DNA from: Argentina anserina
Taxonomy: Eukaryota; Streptophyta; Magnoliopsida; Rosales; Rosaceae
Assembly (NCBI RefSeq): GCF_933775445.1
Contig: NC_065877.1
Location: 26,474,001 to 26,538,000, forward strand
Length of the DNA stretch: 64,000 nt
Reading direction: 5' to 3'
Part shown: positions 1 to 11,960 of the stretch, piece after piece
Layout: every line of letters starts with the position of its first letter
How positions within the stretch are numbered: the first letter of the stretch is position 1
Notes under the pieces: generated by a model
Seen by the model: the letters and a program-made list of their open reading frames with translations, nothing else
What the model was told of the DNA's origin: nothing
The model's database searches: none
Program-made: the position numbers and the translations under genes

Positions 1-2559
1 TTCTCACACTCAAATCCACGCTAGAAACCTCACCACAAGCAGGATACGAACGACTTCGAGTCTCCGGAGTCATCTCTCGATCTTTACTAATCAACACCTG
101 CGGAATTATCCCCTACACCATCGAATTGGTGCACCGGGATTGTAAACACAAACCCGGTAAACTTATAGCTCGTATGAGTAAAATGAAAATATAATTCGCA
201 TATCAATACATACGAAAATCACAAATCAACAAATATAAATGCTCTCATGAGTTAATGGACAGCCCATCTGGTTGTCCCAAAAACAATATATGAAATGGAA
301 GTGCTCATGAGAAATCGGGCAACCCTTCTGGTTACCCAAAAACATTTAAAATACGGGTACTAATGAACGCTAGTACACATCCGTTACCCCTCACGTAGTA
401 CACCGCTGAAATTGGATAGCCACCCGCTACCCAACATCCAAACAATCTGAGTACCCATGAGCCGATAACCACCCGTTACCTCACATCCAGTACTACGGCA
501 GACATACTAGAGCTCTAACTGTATCGTAACTTTCGCCTGGCCAAAGGCTAGGTTCCGACTTGCCAAACACGTACAATAATCTCACATCATATTGTACAAA
601 CATCAAGTCCGAAGACATATCAATATTTTAACAATCTCCATGTTAAAATCACGTACAATAATCTCACATCATATTGTACAAATCAAAATCACATGCTCGA
701 TAAAATCTTGTCATCGAAATGACATCATCACGATAAAATCATAACAGTACATTATATAGCAAACTATATATATATGTACTTATTTACCATTTATACAATA
801 TATATAATCCACTATATCGTATACGTGTCATAATTCGTAAACACGTCCGAAGACAAAACGTTTAACAAACAAATATTAAAATCACATACAATAATCTCAC
901 ATCATATTATACAATTTAATTCACATGCTCGTCATATAATTCTCGTCATCGAAATGACTAATTCCAATAAATTCATAACAGTATATAATATAGCAAACTA
1001 TATATATAAGTACTTATTTACCATTTATACGAATATATATATTCCACAATATCATATACATGTCGTATTTCAATATTTAAAACTCTTGCAAAAATCTTGA
1101 ATTCACCGCAAGGGTAGATTCGTAAATATGTGAGATTTTACTCACCTTATCGACTCGAGCGTAATTCCACAATTTCCGAAGATAATTCATTTTCTTGATT
1201 TATCAATCACCTTGAAAAGATAAGAAAAGAATTTAGAAACGTTTCGTAAACCTTTAAATGCCGAAACAGTAATAATCGGTTACTGTTCAGCATTTTTTGG
1301 TTTTACGAATTCACTGTTCACTGTTACAATTCACTGTTACTATTTACTGTTCACTATACAAATACACATCCAATACGTATCTCTGTACGAGTACATACTG
1401 TTTATGTATTTCTGTACGTATAAATACTATTCAAATGTACGTACGGTCTCAGTAAATAATAATTACCGAATTACCCTTCCAAAATTACTTTTTACCTTTA
1501 CTAAAAGTAATTTACATTTACAATTAACGTACGTAAATAAAATTTACATTTACATTTACCGTACGTAAATAAATTACAAAATTACCCTTTTCGGAAACAC
1601 TGTTCACGCCGCCGCACGTGGCGGCGCGTGGTGCTCACGCGCCACTCACTGTGGCAGCGCGTGGGGCCCACGCGCCGTGCCCAAAACCGGCGCGTAGCAC
1701 GCCACCGCCGCCCCATTTCTCTCATTTTCTTCCTCCTCTTCCTCCCCAGGGCCTCACGCCGCCGCTAGGGCACTCCACGCCCCTACACGCGCCGCCCTAG
1801 GCGGCGGTATCTCCCCTCATCCTCCTCCTATGATTTCGCCACAAAACTTCATCAAATCGATCCCAAAATCATCCACAAACATCACAACATCGATTAAAAT
1901 GGATTCCTTACCCGTATAATGCCCTTAAATGGTCGGAGAACTCGGAACGTCGGTGGAGTCGAAATCGAGAAATCTGCGATTTTGGGCGATGTGATTCAAG
2001 CTCCGGTCGCGCCGTTGGTGGCTCTGGAAGTGAAGAGTGGCGGAGGGGATGAGCACCGAGGTCTGCGTTGCATGGTGCGGAGCATGCGGCGGCGAGAATT
2101 GTAGGAGGCTCGGGTGTTGCTCGCTGCTTCACGATGACAAGGCGGGTGTCATGGGCTCGGGGTCCGACGCGGAGGTCCTTGCGAGGTCGTGTGGCGTGAC
2201 GGTGAGGACCACGTCGCTCCGTCTGAGGAGATCGCCGAAGGCGATTTGAGGGAGAGGTGAGATCGGGGAGAGTGAAAGTCGCGAGGGGCGAGAGAGAGGG
2301 AGGGGGAGGCGGATGAAGAGAGAGAGAGGGTTTTCTAATTATGGAAACCCTAATCTCAAAAATACTCTATTTATACTTGTTTCCAAAATCGGAAACTAAC
2401 TTCCGTCGTTAATAACTTTCACGTCCGACTTCCGATTCGGACACATGAAGTGTCCACGAACTCGTAACGACGAGCTCTACAACCTTCGTGAAGGATATTT
2501 TCACAAACGATCGACGGAGAAAAAATATGGTAGATTAGCGGATATTTATATCAGTTAAT

Positions 2560-3800
2560 GAAAGAGCCCAAAATCTTTAACCCTCCCCCCTCTTACTAAG
2601 ACTACAGAATGTTCTTGTAAATTATGTGGGGTGACGGAGGGATCGTACCATTCGAGCCTTTTTTTTTCATGTAACTATTTTACGTCTTTGAGCACGTATA
2701 AAGCCTTTAATTAGGTCTCCTAAAAAAAAGATAAAATTATAAGAATAATTTATATTATTAACGAAAACCTTCTAATTCTGCAAATTGCGCCAATTCCAAT
2801 TTTAGCAATTACTTACTGTTAGTTCTCTAAAATTGAATTTAATAGAACTTCTTCAATGAACTTCTAAAATTAAAAAAAAAGGGCGAGACAACCAGAGGCG
2901 GAAGGAAAAATACGGGGTACTTTATTGTTAGACAAAAGCTTAGAAAAAAAGCATTTATTCGAAATTCTTTTTTATTTCTTTTTAGCCTATTCTTTTTTTT
3001 TATGCTTATGGACGAATTCTGCCTATTTTTATATTTATGATTCATTTTCTAAAATATGCATTAGATTTAATGAAAGAAGGAGGAGAATTAAAAATGCGAG
3101 ATTAATCCGTTGTACGAGTTTTTCGTACCGAGGGTTCGAATCCCTCTCTTTCCGTTTGAACATGCTCAATTTCATTTGATTGAATAGTTGACCCAGCTCC
3201 TTGTTGCATAAAATAAAAATAACAGGTACAAATATTAAATCCTTTCCGGCATCATCCCATTTCGAGGGCTCAATAGTTACATACAAGTCTATATAACATA
3301 GAAAAGCGGGATGCCCATGACGAATTGTTCAACAAACAAGTGATCCATTTTCTCGATACCGATAGATCCATATGATCATTACGCTTAAACCCGGTTATTC
3401 TATTCCACCTCTTAGCAAAAATTGGGTGCTATCATATAGCTTTGTATCCGCTAAATTCGCGAGTTGGTAGTAAGGGGTCTAGCTCCGACACTTAAATGGA
3501 TAAATATCCGCAATGCAGTTCATCCAACGATAAACTCCTCCAAAAATAACTTCCCCAGTCGGAGAGCGCATTAGATATTTAAGAAGTCCGATGGGAGCAA
3601 TACTTGAAATGGCAATCCATAAAAAAACACTATCTTTCTAAGACAAAAATGAATAATTCTCCAATCAAAATATTTTCTATCCAAAAATGGATTTTTTTGG
3701 AGTAATAACAGTATAAACTAAATAATGTGAATCGGTTTAATTCAACGCCATTATTCTTGAACAACTGAACAACTTGGCATGAAGAAATTAACGATACTTC
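2560..3800. other. Insertion inside the large LTR, with plastid-like DNA
   Basis: The LTR sequence seems to break near 2560 and resume near 3800. The middle contains the 3' part of plastid trnS-GCU (3102-3154) and, on the minus strand around 3535-3590, a stretch whose translation reads KYLMRSPTGEVIFGG, which matches a conserved core of plastid PsbC (CP43) but departs from it on both sides. This looks like a rearranged nuclear plastid insertion (NUPT). The limits are approximate and the remaining parts were not identified. Confidence 0.45.
3102..3154 (+). pseudogene. trnS-GCU: 3' part of plastid-type tRNA-Ser(GCU)
   Basis: Bases 3102-3154 match the anticodon-stem, variable-loop and T-arm half of chloroplast trnS-GCU, including the GGGTTCGAATCCC T-arm. 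The acceptor 5' strand and D arm are missing: upstream sequence is unrelated AT-rich DNA. It cannot fold as a tRNA and is best read as a dead plastid-derived fragment. Confidence 0.7.
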
Positions 3801-4202
3801 TTTATCTTTTGAGTTGTTCTGCTGGATCGGTCGCTCTTTTTACGTCGCGGAAACGTAACGTTTTTCTAAATAAACGTTTCGATAACGTTTCCATTTTCGA
3901 TTTACCGCTTCGCTAGCAACAAAATTCGTTTAATTAAATTTCACCAATTTATAAACTTAAAAACTATCTAATACTCGTTCCGAAAAATCGGGTTATTACA
4001 AATTGTAACTAGACAATTTGAAATTAAAACTCAACACTTTAAAGGTAATTAAGTTGAGACAATATCAATATATTTGTGATCCACATGTCACGCTTGTTCA
4101 TGTGCAACACCGGTTATCTTGTATGGAGAACTTTCAGCCAAACTCAGGTGCTCCAAGCAATGCAGTTTCTTCAAATGTGAGACCCCAACCACTGTACGTA
4201 AT

Positions 4203-6091
4203 TGATAGAACGTTCGTTTAGAACGTCTATAAAATACCCTGAAAAACATCATCGTTAGTATAGAATAAGCAGGGATCGTTCAGTCCGGGGAATCAAAAGG
4301 GCCTCAACACTTATCATGTTATTGGGGGATTTGATTTGGATTCTAAAACTACAACTTAAAATAAATCCTAAATTACTTATATACAATTGATCAACCATTC
4401 ATCACATAAACAAAACACGAATTTCACTCAAGAAAACATGTATGACACGCATAGAACAACATATAGGCAGCAAATTATTTCGATTCTTTCTAAGTCCATT
4501 TCAATTCCAATTCTAATTAGAGTCCGAAGCGGTTCATCTAATCGTTAAGACTTCTTATTTATCTAGAATCAACGAAGCGTTCAATCCTAAACATATGCTA
4601 AAGAGAGTTCAACATAACGAAGCGTCTAGTTAAACAACAAAGTAGCACATAAGCACATTAAGTCGAATTGGAGACATGTTACACAAGCATGGCGTCACTC
4701 ATCTTGATTAAACATGCAAATTCCTAGAACTATCACAGCCCTATATAAGTATCCATAATTGAAACACGAAGCGCATATTCAATCGAAGAACACTTTGGTG
4801 AATTAAATCGCAACCCTAGGAGAACCATGGCCTTGGCTTCCTCAAGCATTGATTTAGATGTACAAGTTCAAGGAACTAATTGAAATAAAACCTAAAATTA
4901 TTTCGAGACCTACTGCCCCTTTGTCATTATACACGGCAAACATACAAATCTCATGAATTCATACAATCAAAACATAAAACCAAAGAAGTCTGAATTTATG
5001 TTCTTCATATATAAAACCGAAAATCACATCCAAGAATTCATACAATGAAATCGAAAATTGCAGAAAACCAAAAGAAAAATTACAAGCCATGGATGAATCA
5101 CACTTTAGAAACCTTCTAGGATTCGGCAAGAATGGATTCGATTTGGGAGAGGAGGAAGATGAGCACGGTTTGGTGATGATGGATGAAGGTTTTGTGGCTT
5201 GAATTTTCTGGTTGTGTTTGGGCAGCAATTCGGCTAGCTTTGTGAGAGAATGGAGATGAAAAATATGAAGGGAGGCCGAGCTATATATAGAGGAACCAAG
5301 GGAGGAGGCTGCTAGGGTTTAGGATGGGCTGATCCATGTATGCACGGCTGGGATTTCTTCTTTTTAATTGGATCCAATGGCTGCCCTTGCTTTCCTTGTA
5401 GAAGAAGCTCTTATCTCCTTGTTTCTCTAGGGTTAGCATGGCATGGGCTGGGCTCTCTCCTTGGCTGATTGGAAGGCACGGCTGAAACTCCTTCTCCATG
5501 TAGTACACGGCCTCCTTAATTCCCTCCTTGAATTATCTCTTCAAATCTGAAAATAAGAAAAGAAAAATATAAGTAAAAGATAATTCATTCGAAATTCATG
5601 TCTTAATCTAGACAATTGTTGTCTTAAAAAGACACATGTAATAGATGAGCTCAACTAGATTAGGAAAGTTTCTAATTTGCAAAAAGGAAACTTACTAGAA
5701 TAAGGAAGTTACTAGAACAAGGAAGTTCATTTAGGAAAGTTTCGTAATAAGAGTTTGAGTTCAAGTAGGACTTTCCAAAATGGTACGTTTCCTAGTCTAA
5801 CAAGGATTCCTAATGCAAACATGACTCTCAAGATATCGCCAATGCGACCAAAACATAGAAAGATGAAGACTCCTAATTCAACTAGGTTTCCTAGTCCTAT
5901 AAGGATTCCTACTCAAACTAGGACTCTAGACCAATTCTTCGTTTTAAACTCGTTTCAGCACAAAAACACATCCATAACCATCCAAGACTCCTATTGTGAC
6001 TCAATGACTCGATATTACAACAATAAGGGTTAAGCAAAGTACAAATGGAGGTAAAAACATATTAAGAACGTAGCACAAAGTGCTCCTATCA
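4203..6091. mobile_element. Solo LTR, 1889 bp, TSD GTAAT
   Basis: The element begins TGATAGAACG and ends CTCCTATCA, so it has TG...CA termini with a short inverted repeat (TGATAG/CTATCA). It is flanked by the 5-bp duplication GTAAT (4198-4202 and 6092-6096). A second member of the same family, with its own TSD, lies in the same orientation at 53873-55843. The two share blocks near the start (CATCATCGTTAGTATAGAAT), in the middle (TATGGCGTCAC-like) and over the last 500 bp. No gag or pol reading frame is present. The TSD and termini argue for a solo LTR; a non-autonomous LTR-like element of another kind is the alternative. Confidence 0.75.
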
Positions 6092-6548
6092 GTAATACAT
6101 TAATATAGTTCATCCCATCAAGGATCAATGTCTTTAGGCCTTGTTTGGGGGTAGGATTTTAACTTTCAAGCATGAAGGTACGGTAGTCCCAGCAGTGCTT
6201 GGAGGGCATGCATGGTTTGCTCTCCACCGCTCATAACTCTCCCTGATCGCAAAATTTATCTTCTTAGTTGTCCCTTTTGAATTTATATTTCTAAACCTGT
6301 GTGGATCTCAGGTTGGGGTGGTACTTTGGGGAACCATATTACAAGGTAAGTCAATTTGTCGAACCTTCTTAAGTGCGTAAATTTTTATTTCTTTAAATAA
6401 AAATTGAAGAAACAACTCAAATGTTATAATGAACTCTCAAGTCTCAACCATGCATCCACTTACAAACTCATTGCATCTAGTCACTAGGTCTGGGTGTGTT
6501 AATACTTAATACTTAATAGTATTGCTTACTGAAGTATAATATATTTGG
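6092..6548. other. Intergenic, no gene seen
   Basis: AT-rich spacer between the solo LTR and the copia element. No coding frame or recognisable repeat apart from the two TSD copies at its edges. Confidence 0.5.
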
Positions 6549-6734
6549 TGTTCCGGGAGAATTACTATTCTACCCTTGTATGTGTCTTAGCCTAATAGGT
6601 TTCCTGTTAAGAGATATAGATTAGCATCTCCGTAATAGATTAGGACTCCTAATCCTACGGGATTGTGGTTTTGTAATACCTATATATAGGCCCCCATATC
6701 ATTCAATAATACACAATTATTTCATCCTGAAACA
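6549..6734 (+). repeat. 5' LTR of the copia element
   Basis: 186 bp, TG...CA ends, with a TATA-like CCTATATATAGG box near 6680-6692 that probably serves as the element's promoter. Nearly identical to the 3' LTR. Confidence 0.93.
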
Positions 6735-6839
6735 CGTTATCAGCACGTTGCTCTAAAACCCTGAACTTTTAGAGCCCTAGAAATTTTTTCTCTTCTCCAC
6801 CGCCGGCCACCGTCGTCTCTGGCCTCCGACATCTTCCCG

Positions 6840-7330
6840 TCGACGTTCCTCGTCGGCGCAGCCCCTGCTCGCCGTCGCTGCAGCCCCGCTGCCTCTGCAC
6901 GCAGCCCCTGCGACCCCCCCAGCTGTCCCTGCACGCTGCCCCTGCAGGCCCCCTGCAGCCCCGCATGCAGCCCCTGCATGCTGCCCCTGCATGCTGCCCC
7001 CGCAGCCCCGCGCATAGCCCCTGCATGCTGCCCCCGCAGCCCCGCGCGCAGCCCCTGCATCCTACCCCCGCAGCCCCACACGCTGCCCTTCCCTGCAGCC
7101 CCCGCAATGCAGCCCCTGCATGCTGCCCCCGCAGCCCCGCACGCTGCCCTTCCCTGTAGCCCCCGCAACGCAGCCCTGCACGCAGCCCCACACGCATCCC
7201 TGCACGCACCCCTGCTGCCCCCGCATCGTAGCCGCATGCAGCCCCGCACGCAGATTCTGCCATGCGGCCCCTGCTGCCCTGCAGCCCCTACGACCCCCCC
7301 TGCTGCCCTGCACGCAGCCCCGCAGGGTAT
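6840..7330. repeat. GC-rich degenerate tandem repeat in the copia leader
   Basis: A GC-rich block made of variants of CTGCATGCTGCCCCCGCAGC and relatives, in an otherwise AT-rich element. It is open in several frames on both strands (for example minus-strand 7438-6740), but the translations are low-complexity Ala/Gly/Arg/Cys or Pro/Ala/Cys strings that follow from the repeat. I see no protein gene here. Confidence 0.7.
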
Positions 7331-7489
7331 CCTCCGCATTCGCTCCGCAAAAACATCTTTTTGCCCCGAAAAACCCCGCATCAGAGGATTCAAAATTGCT
7401 CCTCCCGCATATATACGCAATGAACGCGAACTGCACAAGCAAACTCTTCGCTCAAGAGAAGCTACTCCCGTCTTCTCTACCCTTTTGGG

Positions 7490-10380
7490 CCTTTAAACTA
7501 TTTCTCTTTTTTCCTTTTTATTTTCCTATTGCTTATTAAATCGTTTATTTGCACGTTTTCGTTTTCTAACTATGTTTCACGTGCTTACATAGGAAAAGTG
7601 ATCACTCGTCGTACTATGGTGATGACATTCATGCCGAGATGGACGATACTTTTGTCATCTACATATGATTTTGATCGTATCCTCCCAAGATTTTTATGTC
7701 ATCGGACGAAGATCGAAAAGGAATTCAACAAGCAACTTCATGCATGACGATCGATTTGCAGAGCAATTTACTTATATGCGGTCTATTTGGCAGACCAACA
7801 AGTATGTTTTTCTTAAAGTTGCTGCTTTTGAACATATATATATAAATTATCGGGCGCTATTAGCCTTTTTTTTTCATGTCTTCTTTTCCGGCCTTTCTTA
7901 TAACGCCGATGAGACCAAAGAGGGATATGATTCCCCTCTTGGTCGACGTTTTTCGTGTGACGGTCCTGGGGGAGTCACGTTATTATTTAAAAAGGAAGAT
8001 ATCGATTTCGTGTGGTCGCCTGAGTGCACCGCTGTTTTGGGTGCGATCATGAGAATCGCCGATATGCATCGATTATTTTGTGACCATATACATCACAACC
8101 CTTCTAATTCCGGTTACATACTTGAATAGTTTCGATTATTTGAAACCTATACAACCCTCGTTTCTTATGGATGCGTCGCCATCGCGACTGTTATTTGAAT
8201 GTTTGAGTTTTCTTAAACTCATGTCTATAAACGATAATCTCAAGGTCTACGTACTCATTTATTTGAGTTGATTCATTACTCTGATGCAGCACTATTTGCT
8301 GACAAAAAGATCCCAAAAATAACGAATTCTATGGGACACACTTAAAAGTGATTTAATGAACGTCTATGACGACGTATTACCAGAGTTGACCTTGAAACAT
8401 GCTCCACATCCGAGAAACACATGTCATTTATTGGCACCTGTATCTATTTCTCGAGGGAATTTTGGAGATGGAAACGTAGCATTCTTCCATTCTCAAGTAA
8501 GAACATTTTTGAGCCTCAGGCTAAGGCTCCGCCCAATCAGATATGCAAGATTTTGTTGCTACAGACTTTTGATTAGTCAATCTATTTTGACTATGTCTTC
8601 TGCTTACTATTTTTCAAGTATGACGTTGGCATTGCCATGATTATTGCTCGACTTTAGCTTAAGTCGTCTATTGGAATTGGAAGCTTGTTTGTGTTGTATT
8701 AAATATTGACATATTCTATAAAATCTCTCGTATTTCTTGTTTACAAGATTGACTCGTGAGAATTTTATTTGCCTTGGCTTAGCATGCATGGTCAACGTTG
8801 CAACTCACGTGGTTTTTAAATTGGCCGCTTTTGGGTTACATGGGACCCCAATAGCACTACATTGTGATTTTGGACTTTGAAATTTGGAAAACGGACCTCG
8901 GAACGTCAAAATTGACGTCGTTTTTCCCGGTTACTCTTCCGGCGTTTTCGGAACGTTTTTTGACGTTTTACCGGCGTATTCGCCGCCTTCCGGCCATATT
9001 CCGGTGTTTCCGGCACCGCCATCCGGTTCCGGACGGCGTTCCCTGTCGGACCTGAAGTTATGGCCTCCATACCGGCCAGGTCCGGCCACTGCCGGCCACT
9101 GCCGGCCGGATTTCCGGCTATCAGTGCCGCCGGCTTCCGACGTTTTTTTTTCCGTCGTTTCTCATCATGTTTTCCGCATATTTCAGCAGTTCTTGCTGTC
9201 ACGTTTTCCCAGTCCAAATTTCACCCGGTTTTGAGTTAATTTGACATGGTTTTCCGGTTAATTTTCCGGTTTTCTCCAAGTCGTTTCATAGCTCAAATGA
9301 TTTTATTATTATTGGTGACCACCCGCACCAAATGGAAGGTTTTCCACCGTAATTGTTTGGTATTCAACTGCTCCAATACCATGTTTTTCCAACTCTTGAG
9401 TTGAAGAATGTAGTTCTATTGCCATGTGATACATTCGATGGGATTTCCATTTGTTTCAATCCCCTCTCTTACAATATCCTACGGCGTATTGTGTAGAGAA
9501 GTTCACCGCGTTGTTGACTCTCTTAATCTTCATTTTGAAAATGTCCCACCGTGAAATCGAGTGTCTTGCTAATTGCGTAACCACTCACACTGTCCTACGG
9601 CGCAGGTAGTTGTTTTACGGATCTCGTGCGGAGATTGTGTTGTATATCTTCGTGCCTTGCTAAGTTTTAAAGGCCATTCATGCCAATGATGGATTTTCAT
9701 CTTGATATTTGTGTTAAGAATGGAGAGGAATAAATCTGTCAGATTTCATTGACAGTATCTTTTTCAAGCTTCGACAGTAGCTTTGTTAGCCTGGAGACAT
9801 CGTTTTGCTTGCCTGCAGCAGTAGCTTTATGTAACTCAAGATTCTTTTGAATCATGGGTTCAGTTTTACTGTCTTCTCGGTTTTGACATGATCGTTTTTT
9901 GGTCATTTTGAACAAGATATGATGATTCGAGTTCTTTGAAATTCACATTATCATCTATTTTTCATGTTCACGAAGCGATTGGAGGACCACCTCACCCATG
10001 CTCCACACGGTGAGGCCGAGCCTATCCGTGCCATGCACGGTGAGGCCGAGCCTGCCTATTTCGGCGGCTCCATGGCATTAAGGCCGTCGGTGGCGGCATC
10101 CCCTCCTTCACATGAGCTTGTGATGCCTCCCGTGTCTTCTAATGCCTCCATGACAATCTCTGATACCAATCGCTCATTTTGCAAAGCTTGTTCTTTTACT
10201 AGATTTCAAGGAAGCCCTTATTTGCTAAGGCTCCAACCGAGAACATTCCATTCTTACAAAGTATTTAAGGTGACATTAGTGGACCCTATCCAACCGAATA
10301 CGGACATTTTTCGGTATTTTTATGGTATAGGTTAAGAGCATCGACGCGTTGGTCACACGTCGCTTTGCTTTCCACAAGAA
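7490..10380 (+). pseudogene. Expected gag/protease part of the copia element, unrecognisable
   Basis: This stretch lies where gag and protease should be. Short open segments (such as 7665-8129 and 9964-10335) do not resemble a copia gag or a zinc knuckle that I can recognise. Bases 8870-9240 are rich in CCGG/CCGGC motifs and may be foreign to the element. It could be a degraded gag, a replaced or captured segment, or both. Confidence 0.35.
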
Positions 10381-10970
10381 ACGCTGCATTCGCTAAAGTT
10401 TTTAGCTATGATCATCATACTAAGGGCTCACCACCCTTCCCATCCTCTCAAATCTATTTGATTGGATACCGTTGGAGATTTCACCTCCACGACTTTGATG
10501 ATTTCGTTTTGCATATCTACTGGGATCGTCGTTGAACATATTATTCCTCATGTTCATTCACTGCACGATCTAGCAGAGCTCGGACTTGGTTATGGGTACT
10601 AACCTGCCGATTTTTGCATGGGGATATGTAATGATGTTGCATGCAGCGACACTTATTCGTTTTAGACTCACAACTTGCCAAGCGTTTAGTGTGTACCAGA
10701 TGGTTATTGGATACGATCCCAACGTTCTTTTCCTTAAACGCCTATTTGGTTAAAGTTGTTTATGAATCACTTACACTTGTCGGCTATTTCCAATCTACAA
10801 CCGTTGATCTCTATCATGCGATATTAGCAGACGGTCACTTTGATGAGACATACTTCCCGTCGTTAGGGGGAGATATGGAATGCTCCCATTCTGGTTTTAA
10901 CGCCAGGAATTGACGTGGTGTGGCACTATATCTCATTAAGATCCCGCACTACTCAAAGTGAGCAAATGTG
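10380..10970 (+). pseudogene. Copia integrase remnant
   Basis: Read across frames, this region gives integrase-core scraps: a HVH...LAE piece near 10550 and an LVCTRWLLDT-like piece near 10690. A clear linker around FDETYFPSLGGD follows near 10840-10880, a motif typical of the segment between copia integrase and reverse transcriptase. Several stops and frameshifts interrupt it, so no active integrase can be made. Confidence 0.75.
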
Positions 10971-11249
10971 CAACGCATTATCGACCTCCAGAAAGTCAAA
11001 GATTCGATGCTCAATGACTTTACCGATATTACGAAAGTGACGAGATTGCACATAAATGTTGTGATGTGCCGGTAAGGTTGGAACTCTCAGAATATGAGAG
11101 AATTTCATATGACCTGGTCCTAGCACCGTTGGCACTATCCCTGACAGTGGGAAGGAAGCCGGCGATGGCACCATCGTACGCTGTGGTGTTGTCGGCGCCC
11201 GTGGCATTGCACCACAAAACAAGGGCGGCAAATGCAAAGATGGACTAGT

Positions 11250-11960
11250 AAGGGTCATAGCTTCGGTCTTGGCTCCTGCCTAGATGAGGGGGAGACCATT
11301 ATTCTCTAGAATCAAATCTAGAAAGAAGCGAAGTGCGTAGGCACAAGTATTTCGCCCATCATCAAGAGATATCCTCTAAACATGTGTATCAACTAAGTTT
11401 CTGTGGGACGCTACAGACTCATTTTGTTGATGTTAGAGAAGAATAGAACTCTCACGAATTGATCGTATACAGCGCGCGCGTGTGTTTAATGTATTGATCT
11501 CCCATGATTAATGATGTATTCGCTTATGCTCTTATTCCGTTGTAAAGCATCAATGATGAGCAATTTGACCGAAGTGGAAAGAATCAATACATGCTGAACT
11601 AGACTTGTTATGTTGGTCATTGTTCGTAAGTGTAATGAGAAAGATGAAGTCATGCGATATACGCAGGACTTATGGTGCAAACATTGTCTCATTATCCTAG
11701 TATTGAGTACGATGAGTTATATTCTCTCGTTATGGACATAATTGCTTTCCGCTACTTGATCAGTAGTAGTGTCCATGAAAACTGATTTGCAGCATATGAT
11801 AGTGGTCATAGAATATCTGTAAAGGGATCTTGACGCAGATATGAGAGTGCCTGAGGGACTTTAAATGCCTCCAGACCACGGAGAGCTTATGTAATCAGAT
11901 TGCGACATTCGAGAGAACGTAGTACAATCGGTTGCAAGAACTCATACCCATATGTGTTCA
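11250..11960 (+). pseudogene. Copia reverse transcriptase remnant
   Basis: The start of the copia RT domain can be read with breaks: NEKDEVMRY (family NEKNEVVRYKARLVAQG) near 11635, then pieces matching the DAITFRYLI and DLDxxIYM-VPEGLKMP motifs up to about 11890. Internal stops and small indels are frequent. The C-terminal RT and RNase H parts that should follow are not recognisable. Confidence 0.75.

Larger units (their letters stand above)
1..4000 (-). mobile_element. Large LTR (gypsy-type), minus strand, truncated by window edge and interrupted
   Basis: On the minus strand the element starts at 4000 with TGTAATAACCCG, a typical plant LTR beginning, and runs past base 1. It shares several landmarks in the same order with the plus-strand copy at about 45540-47971: a stretch around GTAGAGCTCGTCGTTACGAG (near 2470), a TATA-like box (near 2370), a GTGAGTAAA/TCTCAC block (near 1130), diverged repeats with GTTACC/GGGTAAC cores (240-500), and a block around CACCAATTCGATGGTG (near 125). 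By comparison with that copy about 200 bp lie outside the window. A GC-rich patch at 1610-1810 is absent from the other copy. No retrotransposon protein is encoded here. Whether this is a solo LTR or one end of a complete element cannot be told from the window. Confidence 0.6.

Noticed and set aside
3102..3154. A functional tRNA-Ser gene
   Set aside because: The 5' acceptor strand and D arm are missing.
6740..7542. Long open frames on both strands of the copia leader (up to 232 codons)
   Set aside because: Open only because the block is a GC-rich repeat; the translations are low-complexity strings in every frame.
7905..8129. A photosystem-like CDGPG motif suggesting plastid psaB in the copia element
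   Set aside because: Only five residues match by chance; flanking residues do not resemble PsaA or PsaB.
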